Source of the DNA: a virus
Reading direction: 5' to 3' (one strand)
Virus record (IMG/VR): IMGVR_UViG_3300042293_000071
Coordinates: 1 to 40,549 of that record
DNA: 40,549 bases
A model generated the notes under the pieces. It ran no database searches. It saw nothing but the letters and a program-made list of their open reading frames with translations, and had not been told where the DNA came from. The position numbers and the translations under genes were made by a program. Positions 24,387-30,041 of the stretch are shown piece after piece. Within the stretch, counting starts at the first letter, position 1; every line of letters starts with the position of its first letter.

Positions 24387-24485
24387 CTTCTAGGGGTCTT
24401 GGGTTATACCTTTCTATTTAGCGTCTATGCGTGTATGCGATTATGGGGTGTGACCTAAATCACAAAGGTTGAGCGTGTGTCGGGC

Positions 24486-24514
24486 TTGACTTTGGCATGG
24501 TGAGCGTGTAGTCT
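24486..24514 (+). promoter_or_regulatory. Rightward early promoter P1
   Basis: TTGACT (24486-24491), 17-bp spacer, TAGTCT (24509-24514). Predicted start near 24521. The small stem GGGG/CCCC (24533-24536 / 24542-24545) follows. Weaker than the downstream copies but with the same CTTGAC context and spacer. Confidence 0.5.
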
Positions 24515-24586
24515 TTGTCTTGTAATCGGATAGGGGAATAACCCCAAAGGGTCACAAAGTACGACACGCCCGACAAGTCGTGAGAC

Positions 24587-24615
24587 TTGACAAAGGCTAG
24601 GGGATAGTGTAAAGT
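24587..24615 (+). promoter_or_regulatory. Rightward early promoter P2
   Basis: TTGACA (24587-24592), 17-bp spacer, TAAAGT (24610-24615); predicted start near 24622. The -35 box lies in an inverted repeat CAAGTC-GTGA-GACTTG (24574-24589). A hairpin CTAAC-GAGA-GTTAG (24637-24650, GNRA loop) follows the start. Confidence 0.65.
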
Positions 24616-24661
24616 TATCTCCAACAAGTGAAAGACCTAACGAGAGTTAGAGCGTCATCAC

Positions 24662-24690
24662 TTGACAAGTCAATAGAGACATGATAGGCT
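24662..24690 (+). promoter_or_regulatory. Rightward early promoter P3
   Basis: TTGACA (24662-24667), 17-bp spacer, TAGGCT (24685-24690); predicted start near 24697, exactly at the first base of the stem GTTACC (24697-24702) / GGTAAC (24725-24730), which encloses a small ACCC/GGGT stem. The -35 is embedded in ACTTGACAAGT, a near-palindrome centred on the box. Confidence 0.65.
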
Positions 24691-24750
24691 TGACTCGTTA
24701 CCTAGTAGCAGACCCTCGGGGTTGGGTAACACGACTCTATTGTGTCCGAC

Positions 24751-24779
24751 TTGACAAGTCGCGTAGCGTAGGCTATACT
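24751..24779 (+). promoter_or_regulatory. Rightward early promoter P4, near-consensus
   Basis: TTGACA (24751-24756), 17-bp spacer, TATACT (24774-24779); predicted start near 24786. This is close to an ideal sigma70/SigA promoter. The -35 lies in GACTTGACAAGTC, the same near-palindrome as P3. The leader then forms CCTAGC-ATGTT-GCTAGG (24807-24823) just ahead of the first early gene at 24830, where the stem's last AGG is the only ribosome-site-like sequence, so folding could limit translation. Confidence 0.8.
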
Positions 24780-24829
24780 AGGCTCACAACCTAGCGCGAC
24801 ACTAGACCTAGCATGTTGCTAGGCTAAGC

Positions 24830-25153
24830 ATGAGAGAGGATAGACACTTGACCTACAACCCTTACGGGGGTTTAGGTAGTATCGTAGTCACGCCACGCAA
24901 GGTTCATGCGTCTGATAGACGCTTGGGCACTATCGGGGCACGACTTACGGACACGCAACATGGTAAAGCCGTACGCATTAAGCGCACACGCACACGCCAT
25001 GCCGTCACGACCAACCGCCCTAAGGTTGAGCGCGTACTACCTACCCTTGATGAAGCCACACAAGAACGCCTAGCGCGTGAACTTGCACTAGCCGAACGCG
25101 AGCAGACCTTTCGCGCCACGCTACCTAGCGTCCACATAGACGCGAACGACTAG
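24830..25153 (+). CDS. First early protein, basic, unknown
   Basis: A 107-residue basic protein: MREDRHLTYNPYGGLGSIVV, an Arg/Lys-rich middle (VRIKRTRTRHAVTTNRPKVE) and a C-terminal helix (TLDEATQERLARELALAERE). Basic middle plus charged helix suggest nucleic-acid binding or a partner-binding adaptor. It is the promoter-proximal early gene behind the four-promoter array, a position commonly used for host-takeover proteins; function is otherwise unknown. The ribosome site is weak (AGG 6 nt upstream, inside a predicted hairpin). A 96-bp gap with an inverted repeat GCCACGC (25160-25166) / GCGTGGC (25198-25204) follows. Confidence 0.6.
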   Translation: MREDRHLTYNPYGGLGSIVVTPRKVHASDRRLGTIGARLTDTQHGKAVRIKRTRTRHAVTTNRPKVERVLPTLDEATQERLARELALAEREQTFRATLPSVHIDAND

Positions 25154-25209
25154 AATTACGCCACGCCTAGCGATAGGCTACATAGGTTCACGACCTAGCG
25201 TGGCACGAC

Positions 25210-25238
25210 TTGACAAAGCGTCAAGCCCATGATAAGAT
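25210..25238 (+). promoter_or_regulatory. Rightward promoter P5
   Basis: TTGACA (25210-25215), 17-bp spacer, TAAGAT (25233-25238). Predicted start near 25245, only ~5 nt before GTG 25250, so the next message would be leaderless or nearly so. The -35 context ACTTGACAAAG matches P2. Confidence 0.65.
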
Positions 25239-25249
25239 AGGGGTATCAA

Positions 25250-25348
25250 GTGGCTAGTGAAAGCGACCCACGCAAGGATAGGTTTTGGACTTGTCCTAAG
25301 TGTGGCAAACTTAATCTAGGCTCATGGTGTCCTTGTGAGAGAGGTTAG
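25250..25348 (+). CDS. Tiny zinc-ribbon protein (32 residues)
   Basis: GTG 25250 to TAG 25346-25348. The product is short, MASESDPRKDRFWTCPKCGK at the start and ending SWCPCERG, i.e. CPKC and CPC pairs 12-14 residues apart, a minimal zinc ribbon. The start follows P5 so closely that the transcript is probably near-leaderless, as is common in actinobacteria. The ATG of the next gene is 2 bp after its stop. Possible role: binding a host enzyme or nucleic acid. Being below usual annotation cut-offs, it needs comparative support. Confidence 0.5.
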   Translation: MASESDPRKDRFWTCPKCGKLNLGSWCPCERG

Positions 25349-25350
25349 AC

Positions 25351-25491
25351 ATGACACTATCTACAAGTGACATGTTCGCCCTAATGATAGCCTTGCTATC
25401 GGTGAACATGGTACTATTGATAGCCTTTCGTAGAGTCTATGTGTTAGAACGTAGACTACGCCGTTACGAGGGGTACTATGACGCACGATAA
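25351..25491 (+). CDS. Small single-span membrane protein (46 residues)
   Basis: ATG 25351 to TAA 25491. Residues ~7-26 (DMFALMIALLSVNMVLLIAF) form one hydrophobic helix, followed by a basic cytoplasmic tail (RRVYVLERRLRRYEG), so the C-terminus should be inside by the positive-inside rule. It overlaps the next gene by 14 bp. Early single-span proteins of this sort may affect host membrane processes or exclude other phages; unproven. Confidence 0.55.
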   Translation: MTLSTSDMFALMIALLSVNMVLLIAFRRVYVLERRLRRYEGYYDAR

Positions 25492-25666
25492 CCTATTGTT
25501 AGACCTTACACAACGTGAGGTCGAGGTTATCCGACTTGCACTACGATTGCAAGAGGATACCCATAAGCGCAACGATTTCCCTAGCCTAGTGCTAGAGGTA
25601 CAAGGCTTGCGCTCAAAGATTGCGGACGCAATTATAGACAACGCGAGAGAATTGACAAAGGCTTAA
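25478..25666 (+). CDS. Small helical early protein
   Basis: A 62-residue protein, MTHDNLLLDLTQREVEVIRL, almost entirely α-helical and charged, with heptad-like Leu/Ile/Val spacing through VLEVQGLRSKIADAIIDNA. GAGGGG 4 nt upstream of ATG 25478 is a good ribosome site, within the end of the membrane-protein gene. It could be a small coiled-coil dimer, adaptor or regulator. Unrecognised. Promoter P6 begins inside its last codons. Confidence 0.55.
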   Translation: MTHDNLLLDLTQREVEVIRLALRLQEDTHKRNDFPSLVLEVQGLRSKIADAIIDNARELTKA

Positions 25667-25680
25667 CGCCATGCTATACT
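25652..25680 (+). promoter_or_regulatory. Rightward promoter P6, near-consensus, ahead of the amidoligase gene
   Basis: TTGACA (25652-25657), 17-bp spacer, TATACT (25675-25680); predicted start near 25687. It has the same boxes and spacer as P4. The leader contains AGAGGGGG, 8 nt before ATG 25711. It gives the amidoligase/amidotransferase gene set its own strong supply of message. Confidence 0.8.
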
Positions 25681-25710
25681 ACGACTATACAGCGAGAGGG
25701 GGTGAGATAC

Positions 25711-26997
25711 ATGGAGGATAACGAGACTTTAGCATGCCACACATGCTCTAACAAGATAGAGTCGGGTGATGAGTTAGTCCTCAACGACTACACTTACTGC
25801 ACCGATTGCGTGTTCAGTTGCCATGAGTGCAACGACATACGCGACACTGAGGACAACATCATTGTCAATGGTGAGTATTGGTGTACAAGTTGCGCTAGTC
25901 ACTGTGACCGCTGTGAGGACGGCATGCCTAGTGAGAATAGCCACACAGTAGATAACGAGGATTGGTGCGACTATTGCTACGAGAATTACAGTTACTACTG
26001 TGAGAATTGTTGCGAGTCGTCATCAGAGAGTACAACCTACGTTGGGGATAACCCATACTGTGAGAGTTGCTTCTCTGATAACTGCTACTACTGTGATGAC
26101 TGTGATGAGTCATACCACAATGATTACCCTTGCGATTGTCGTGAGAGCGATAGTGTAGAGGGTAAGTGTTGCCGTGGCTACCGCGCAAGCGGTACTATCC
26201 ACGACTACTCATGCAAGCCAGCACCTATCTTTAAGGGTGTCAGTAAGCGCAAGATGTATCTCGGCTTTGAGCTAGAGACAGAGATGCCACGCGTAGATGA
26301 GGGTGCGTACTTTGCTTCTAGTGCCTTGCAAGGTACTGCCTACCTCAAACATGACGGAAGTATTACTAGTGGGTTCGAGATAGTTACTCACCCACATACG
26401 CACCAAGAATACCGCGACAATAGTGCAACGCTATGGAATACCATAGAGACACTACGCAAGGACTATGACGCTAGGTCGTGGGATACAGACACATGTGGTC
26501 TGCACATACACCTAAGTCGTGACGGATTTAGTAGTGGCGCACACTTGCATAGGTTCATAGCCTTTGTGTACCACAACGCACCACACATGATGAAGTTTGC
26601 GGGTCGTAAGTCACGCTTCGCAAGGTTCAATGATGTGTACACCTTTGACGAGTATGACCGCCCCGTATTCTCTATCAAGCACAAGGTCGGCAACCCCGAC
26701 CGACACAGCACAGAGAGATACTCAGCCGTCAATACGCAGAACAAGAACACCATAGAATTGCGCTTCTTCAGGGGCACAATGAAAACAAGTGGCGTGTTAA
26801 GTGCCCTAGACTTAGCACAAGCCATGGTAGAATACACTAGGGAACTACGACTAGATGACGTCAAACTTGGCGCACTATCTTGGGAGTGGTTTGCTGACTA
26901 TGTAGTGTCCAACAATGGACTCTACCCCGACCTATACTCTAGGTTGGACAAGATACAATCAGTAGACATCAACAACAAGATAACTGCTAACGCTTAG
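25711..26997 (+). CDS. Cys-rich zinc-binding region fused to a glutamine-synthetase-fold amidoligase
   Basis: I choose ATG 25711 (GTG 25702 is also open but lies within the ribosome site). Numbering from the GTG start: residues ~12-171 hold about 25 Cys, mostly CxxC pairs (C12/C15, C33/C36, C40/C43, C61/C64, C68/C71, C89/C92, C131/C134), consistent with several LIM- or treble-clef-like zinc knuckles. Residues ~185-400 match Amidoligase_2-type COOH-NH2 ligases: YLGFELETE (186-193), LKHDGS (215-220), GFEIVTH (224-230), CGLHIHLS (265-272), and IELRFFRGT (351-359). Known members of this superfamily use ATP to join a carboxylate to an amine. The next gene is a glutamine amidotransferase, so the pair may carry out glutamine-dependent amidation or ligation. 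Target unknown: cell-wall peptide, host protein or phage protein. Confidence 0.8.
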   Translation: MEDNETLACHTCSNKIESGDELVLNDYTYCTDCVFSCHECNDIRDTEDNIIVNGEYWCTSCASHCDRCEDGMPSENSHTVDNEDWCDYCYENYSYYCENCCESSSESTTYVGDNPYCESCFSDNCYYCDDCDESYHNDYPCDCRESDSVEGKCCRGYRASGTIHDYSCKPAPIFKGVSKRKMYLGFELETEMPRVDEGAYFASSALQGTAYLKHDGSITSGFEIVTHPHTHQEYRDNSATLWNTIETLRKDYDARSWDTDTCGLHIHLSRDGFSSGAHLHRFIAFVYHNAPHMMKFAGRKSRFARFNDVYTFDEYDRPVFSIKHKVGNPDRHSTERYSAVNTQNKNTIELRFFRGTMKTSGVLSALDLAQAMVEYTRELRLDDVKLGALSWEWFADYVVSNNGLYPDLYSRLDKIQSVDINNKITANA

Positions 26998-27009
26998 GGA
27001 GATGATACT

Positions 27010-27813
27010 ATGTGCTTACTTGTAGTGTGCGAGCCAAACTCCACACCAAACAAAGCAGACTTACACGCTGGTGCGTGTAGTAATCCACACGGATTTGGCT
27101 TTGCTATTCATGCTGGTGATAGGATTATCTCAGAGCGTAGCATGTCTGCTAAAAAATCTATTGCACGCTTCTTGGAATTACGCAAGCAATTCCCTGACGG
27201 CTACGCCATGTGGCATGCACGATACGCCACACATGGTGTTAAGAACGAACAGAATTGCCACCCCTTCAAGGTTGGTGATGATGAGCGTACTTACTTAGCA
27301 CACAATGGTGTGCTTGACATAAGTATCGGCAAGTCCGACAAGCGTAGTGATACGCGTGTCTTCGCTGAGGATACACTACCTAGAATTGGTGGCGTGTCCG
27401 CACTTGATGACGATAACGTATGGATTATGGCTGAGACTTGGGCTAAGGGTAGCAAGATTGCTATCATTACATGTGACCCAGCAGCACAACACCCTATGTA
27501 TCTACTCAACGAGTCGGCTGGTTCATGGGACAATGAAGGTATCTGGTGGAGTAACCAAAGTCATAAGCGTACTACCTACCTAGAGCCTGTCAAAGCCATA
27601 GATTATACCGACAAACTGTGGGACTACACAGTAGATGTAGACTTAGAAGTCTGCCCCTACTGTGAGTCTGCCACGGATTTGACAGACAACCCGTACTACT
27701 GTAACATGTGCAAGTCATGCTTTGATTGTTCAATCATGATAGATGACTGCCTATGTTACACACCGAACAAAGATTGGCAAAGCAAACGAAGCCTTGCCGA
27801 TTTCCTATACTAA
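27010..27813 (+). CDS. Class II glutamine amidotransferase-like protein with C-terminal zinc cluster
   Basis: A 267-residue Ntn-type glutaminase domain: MC start so Cys2 becomes the N-terminal nucleophile, HGFGFAIH (27-34), WHARYATHG (68-76), NCHPF (82-86) and LAHNG (96-100). These are the usual GATase-II blocks, including Arg/His/Asn/Gly glutamine-pocket residues. The C-terminal ~50 residues hold CPYC, CNMCKSCFDC and CLC, a zinc cluster in the style of the amidoligase N-terminus. That shared type suggests the two proteins dock on each other or on one target. The gene starts 12 bp after the amidoligase stop with GGGAGA upstream. Expected reaction: Gln to Glu plus ammonia. Ammonia delivery to the amidoligase is inference. 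Confidence 0.8.
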   Translation: MCLLVVCEPNSTPNKADLHAGACSNPHGFGFAIHAGDRIISERSMSAKKSIARFLELRKQFPDGYAMWHARYATHGVKNEQNCHPFKVGDDERTYLAHNGVLDISIGKSDKRSDTRVFAEDTLPRIGGVSALDDDNVWIMAETWAKGSKIAIITCDPAAQHPMYLLNESAGSWDNEGIWWSNQSHKRTTYLEPVKAIDYTDKLWDYTVDVDLEVCPYCESATDLTDNPYYCNMCKSCFDCSIMIDDCLCYTPNKDWQSKRSLADFLY

Positions 27814-27828
27814 CTAGAGAGGTAACAA

Positions 27829-28092
27829 ATGTCTAACGACACAATCCTAAATCTTGCTGAGGAATTACGCATTATCGCAGACGAGATTTCATACAACGCA
27901 GTTGATACATCAAGTGACTACCCAAAGCGTGGCACTATCGTGAAAGCACTACCTTCACAGACACGCTTCAAGCCTAAGTCTATGTGGGTATCACTAGGCA
28001 ACGGCACATACAAGCACCTTACTGGTAGCAAGGGTCTCATCACTACACATGAGAGACTATCAGGCTACACAGAAGTGGTGTTCGAAGCGTAA
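27829..28092 (+). CDS. Small protein following the amidoligase/amidotransferase pair
   Basis: An 87-residue protein: acidic helical N-terminus (LNLAEELRIIADEISYNA), then a basic β-type part (KPKSMWVSLGNGTYKHLTG) reminiscent of a small barrel. Unrecognised. It begins 15 bp after the amidotransferase stop with GAGAGG upstream and is probably co-transcribed, so it could be a substrate, carrier or specificity subunit of that pair; a guess from position alone. A 66-bp gap follows with no strong promoter or terminator that I can see. Confidence 0.55.
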   Translation: MSNDTILNLAEELRIIADEISYNAVDTSSDYPKRGTIVKALPSQTRFKPKSMWVSLGNGTYKHLTGSKGLITTHERLSGYTEVVFEA

Positions 28093-28158
28093 TAACTTCG
28101 CCACCTGTCCTGAGCACGACATAAAACTGCTCACTTAACTTTATAGATTGGAGATACT

Positions 28159-28485
28159 ATGACAGAGTTTCTACATGAGGTTGTTGCTCAACGTGAGCGT
28201 CAATCATCACCAGTATTCCCTGCACAGTACGCTCCACTCTATCGTGGCGTATACATACCAGCATGTTATAGTAACCTTATCTATAATCTGCCTGAAGTTA
28301 TACGAAATGTTCAAGATTGGTGGGATACCCCGTCATGGCGACTAGTGCGTGCTATCTTTAGCACTATTGGTTGCGAACATAGGTGGGTATTTGACATTAG
28401 TCTAAGTAATACAGTACAATACAAGTATTACTGCATGGATTGTAGGTCAGAACACACACAACAACTAAGAGAGGATAGACAATGA
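28159..28485 (+). CDS. Early protein with zinc-ribbon end and MTEFLH start
   Basis: A 108-residue protein. The N-terminus MTEFLHEVVAQRERQ recurs almost exactly in the 60-residue protein at 29859-30041. The C-terminal part carries GCEHRW and YYCMDCRSEH, i.e. CxH plus CxxC, a likely zinc ribbon. The middle contains Trp-rich helices (VRNVQDWWDTPSWRLV-like). Function unknown. Its last 4 bases overlap the next start (ATGA). GGAG lies 7 nt before the ATG. Confidence 0.6.
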   Translation: MTEFLHEVVAQRERQSSPVFPAQYAPLYRGVYIPACYSNLIYNLPEVIRNVQDWWDTPSWRLVRAIFSTIGCEHRWVFDISLSNTVQYKYYCMDCRSEHTQQLREDRQ

Positions 28486-28673
28486 GCACAGTAACAGTAC
28501 AAGGATTTGAATACAGTAGCGAACAGCCACCTGTTGGATTTGTAACGCTAACCACAGTAGATAGCGACCGCATACTATACGGAGTGTTCGCTAGTATCCA
28601 AGAAGCAACAACGTTCGGTAGCAAGCTGGTCAATGCTACTGTCATACCTATCTACCGACCAGTACTACACTAA
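28482..28673 (+). CDS. Small early protein, unknown
   Basis: A 63-residue protein starting MSTVTVQGFEYSSEQPPVGF with alternating β-type residues and a short helix (SIQEATTFGSKLV). There is no Cys and no charged cluster. It overlaps the previous gene by 4 bp and is followed 9 bp later by a tiny acidic gene. I do not recognise it; a β-α-β mini-domain would fit its pattern. Confidence 0.55.
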   Translation: MSTVTVQGFEYSSEQPPVGFVTLTTVDSDRILYGVFASIQEATTFGSKLVNATVIPIYRPVLH

Positions 28674-28682
28674 GGGGAGAAC

Positions 28683-28790
28683 ATGAGTTACGAGCCACCA
28701 CTTGACGACGACATAGCATTAGGGCATGATGATGAAGAAGAACTCGACGAAGAATTCGACGAGATGACAGAGATAGCACTAGAGAGATAG
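28683..28790 (+). CDS. Tiny, extremely acidic protein (35 residues)
   Basis: ATG 28683 (GGGGAGA upstream) to TAG 28790. The product is MSYEPPLDDDIALGHDDEEE followed by LDEEFDEMTEIALER; nearly half of the residues are Asp or Glu. It fills the gap between two clear genes and has a good ribosome site, so I consider it real. Very acidic small phage proteins sometimes mimic DNA or bind basic host proteins; that remains speculation for such a short chain. Confidence 0.5.
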   Translation: MSYEPPLDDDIALGHDDEEELDEEFDEMTEIALER

Positions 28791-28800
28791 GAGATAGAGT

Positions 28801-29130
28801 ATGCAAGGTCTATGCACAGGTCATGAGAACCCTGACCTATGGTTCAGCGAGTCTATCGACAGCGACGCTGAGAACAATCGCGTCAATGAAAATAGTCCAG
28901 AGTACAAGCAACGTATCGCTAACGTAAAGACCGCGCTATCTATCTGTAACGCATGCCCAGCCAAGGCTGAATGCTTTACTGAGGGTATGAAACGAGAGAA
29001 CTTAGACAATGGTATTTGGGGAGGCACTCTACCTGGTGAGCGTGTCCTACTTGCATCTGTCCCATTAACATGGAACAATCGCAGGTCTATGATTAACTTC
29101 GCACACAGAGTAAGGGCAACTACCAAATGA
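28801..29130 (+). CDS. WhiB-like (Wbl) Fe-S transcription regulator
   Basis: A 109-residue protein with the Wbl pattern: Cys at 5, 49, 52 and 58 (CxxCxxxxxC as CNACPAKAEC) for a 4Fe-4S cluster, a DLWF after the first Cys, and the GIWGG turn (71-75) followed by a short basic tail. Wbl proteins bind the sigma factor SigA region 4 and modulate transcription, and they are essentially confined to actinobacteria and their phages, so this is the strongest host indicator in the window. A role in redirecting host RNA polymerase is likely. Spacing between the first Cys and the triad is longer than in many host Wbl proteins (43 residues). It overlaps the next gene by 4 bp. Confidence 0.88.
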   Translation: MQGLCTGHENPDLWFSESIDSDAENNRVNENSPEYKQRIANVKTALSICNACPAKAECFTEGMKRENLDNGIWGGTLPGERVLLASVPLTWNNRRSMINFAHRVRATTK

Positions 29131-29519
29131 AATCACTAACATTCTTACTGCTCGTAGTAGTAGCTCTGCTATTAACCGACAACTCAAAGACAGCCACGGA
29201 CACAACAGACAAAGGCGTGCAAGTCATTTGGAGTAAGGCAGATAGCAAGGCATACGCTAGAGATAAACTCAACGAGTGGAAAGATAATCAGGTGTCATGT
29301 CTCAACAGATTGTGGGGTAAGGAATCCGCTTGGAATCCTGATGCCTTTAATCCTATCCGTGTAATGGGGAAGCATGCGGGTGGGATTCCACAACTGTTGG
29401 GGCTTGACCCTGACACACCAGCACCACGACAGATAGAGCGTGGGCTTGATTACATTTTCTACAGATACGGCACACCATGCGATGCATGGACTCATTGGAA
29501 AAGGAATGGTAACTACTAA
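29127..29519 (+). CDS. Secreted lytic-transglycosylase-like protein
   Basis: A 130-residue protein. Residues 1-18 (MKSLTFLLLVVVALLLTD) are a signal peptide or membrane anchor. The remainder matches SLT-type transglycosylases of actinobacteria: SCLNRLWGKESAWNPDAFNP (catalytic Glu ~67), GGIPQLLG, and RGLDYIFYRYGTPCDAWTHW. It would cleave glycan strands outside the membrane. It sits among early genes, far from the late endolysin, so it may act on envelope remodelling or superinfection rather than final lysis. The start overlaps the WhiB gene (ATGA), so expression is coupled. The Cys pair around the domain could form a disulphide. Confidence 0.75.
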   Translation: MKSLTFLLLVVVALLLTDNSKTATDTTDKGVQVIWSKADSKAYARDKLNEWKDNQVSCLNRLWGKESAWNPDAFNPIRVMGKHAGGIPQLLGLDPDTPAPRQIERGLDYIFYRYGTPCDAWTHWKRNGNY

Positions 29520-29629
29520 TGGAGGAAGAAACAATTAACTGCACTCGGTGTGAAGAACCAACACCCGAGAGTGAGTTATTGGAACTGCTTTCATGGTGGG
29601 TATGTGGTATTTGCTATGATGATTTATAG
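29519..29629 (+). CDS. Tiny zinc-ribbon protein (36 residues)
   Basis: ATG 29519 overlaps the TAA of the transglycosylase gene. The product MEEETINCTRCEEPTPESEL ends in a WWVCGICYDDL segment, so two CxxC pairs lie about 18 residues apart, a minimal zinc ribbon. The acidic spacer separates it from typical DNA-binding zinc ribbons. It is too short for standard gene finders; the overlap and Cys pattern argue for a real gene. Confidence 0.5.
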   Translation: MEEETINCTRCEEPTPESELLELLSWWVCGICYDDL

Positions 29630-29641
29630 AGAGGATAGATT

Positions 29642-29866
29642 ATGGCTAAGCATGTAACGGAAATGAAGCCTGATTATACACAGGCTATGGACATACGCGG
29701 TGAGCCTACACTAGTGTGCCCATGTGGTTGTGAGATTTGGAATCTCAAGACTATCTTTGATGATGACGGAGAGATTGGTATGTACTTCCTTGACATGGAA
29801 TGCGCTGAGTGTGGTACACTAGCAACAGCACCAACACCAGAAGGAACGGAGATAGAAGATGACTGA
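29642..29866 (+). CDS. Small zinc-ribbon protein
   Basis: A 74-residue acidic protein with CPCGCEIW (residues ~26-33) and CAECGT (~54-59), a two-knuckle zinc ribbon, flanked by an Asp/Glu-rich C-terminus. GAGAGGATAGATT precedes ATG 29642. It overlaps the next gene by 8 bp. Function unknown; fits the pattern of small metal-binding early proteins in this module. Confidence 0.6.
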   Translation: MAKHVTEMKPDYTQAMDIRGEPTLVCPCGCEIWNLKTIFDDDGEIGMYFLDMECAECGTLATAPTPEGTEIEDD

Positions 29867-30041
29867 GTTTCTACATCATATAGTTAAGAAGCGCGAGCGC
29901 GATGAAGAGTATCGAACATTAATGATAGAGCCACCAACTCTAAGAATACCTAGTGCTCTGCTAGATGCAATCAATCGTGACATGGAAAGACAGTACAGGT
30001 ACAGAGACCCATGGGCTGGAGAGGAAGAAGCAAATGGCTAG
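29859..30041 (+). CDS. Small early protein sharing the MTEFLH N-terminus
   Basis: A 60-residue charged protein. MTEFLHHIVKKRERDEEY parallels the start of the 108-residue protein at 28159 (MTEFLHEVVAQRERQ), but this one lacks the zinc-ribbon end. The rest is helical with many Arg and Glu residues. The shared N-terminal ~14 residues suggest a common docking or localisation signal. It overlaps the upstream gene by 8 bp and the downstream gene by 8 bp. Confidence 0.55.
   Translation: MTEFLHHIVKKRERDEEYRTLMIEPPTLRIPSALLDAINRDMERQYRYRDPWAGEEEANG

Larger units (their letters stand above)
23889..24829. other. Non-coding control region between late (left) and early (right) modules
   Basis: About 0.94 kb without a credible gene. 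From left to right it holds an 18-bp AT palindrome, two adjacent perfect hairpins, a GC-rich hairpin, an 11-bp direct repeat, phased TCTCAGG repeats and four tandem rightward promoters each followed by a hairpin. One open frame on the minus strand (23901-24191) has odd composition and covers the palindromes, and I regard it as chance. The region is the natural candidate for replication origin and for early/late transcription control; neither role is proven by sequence alone. Confidence 0.7.

Noticed and set aside
24690-24718. Further promoter with TTGACT at 24690
   Set aside because: At 17 bp spacing the -10 position reads CCCTCG; no acceptable box at 16 or 18 bp either.
23889-25250. tRNA genes in the non-coding region
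   Set aside because: Hairpins are present, but I could not assemble a cloverleaf with a T-loop and acceptor stem.
29965-30033. Longer start for the FmdB-like gene
   Set aside because: The extra 23 codons are an out-of-frame copy of the preceding gene; family similarity begins at ATG 30034.
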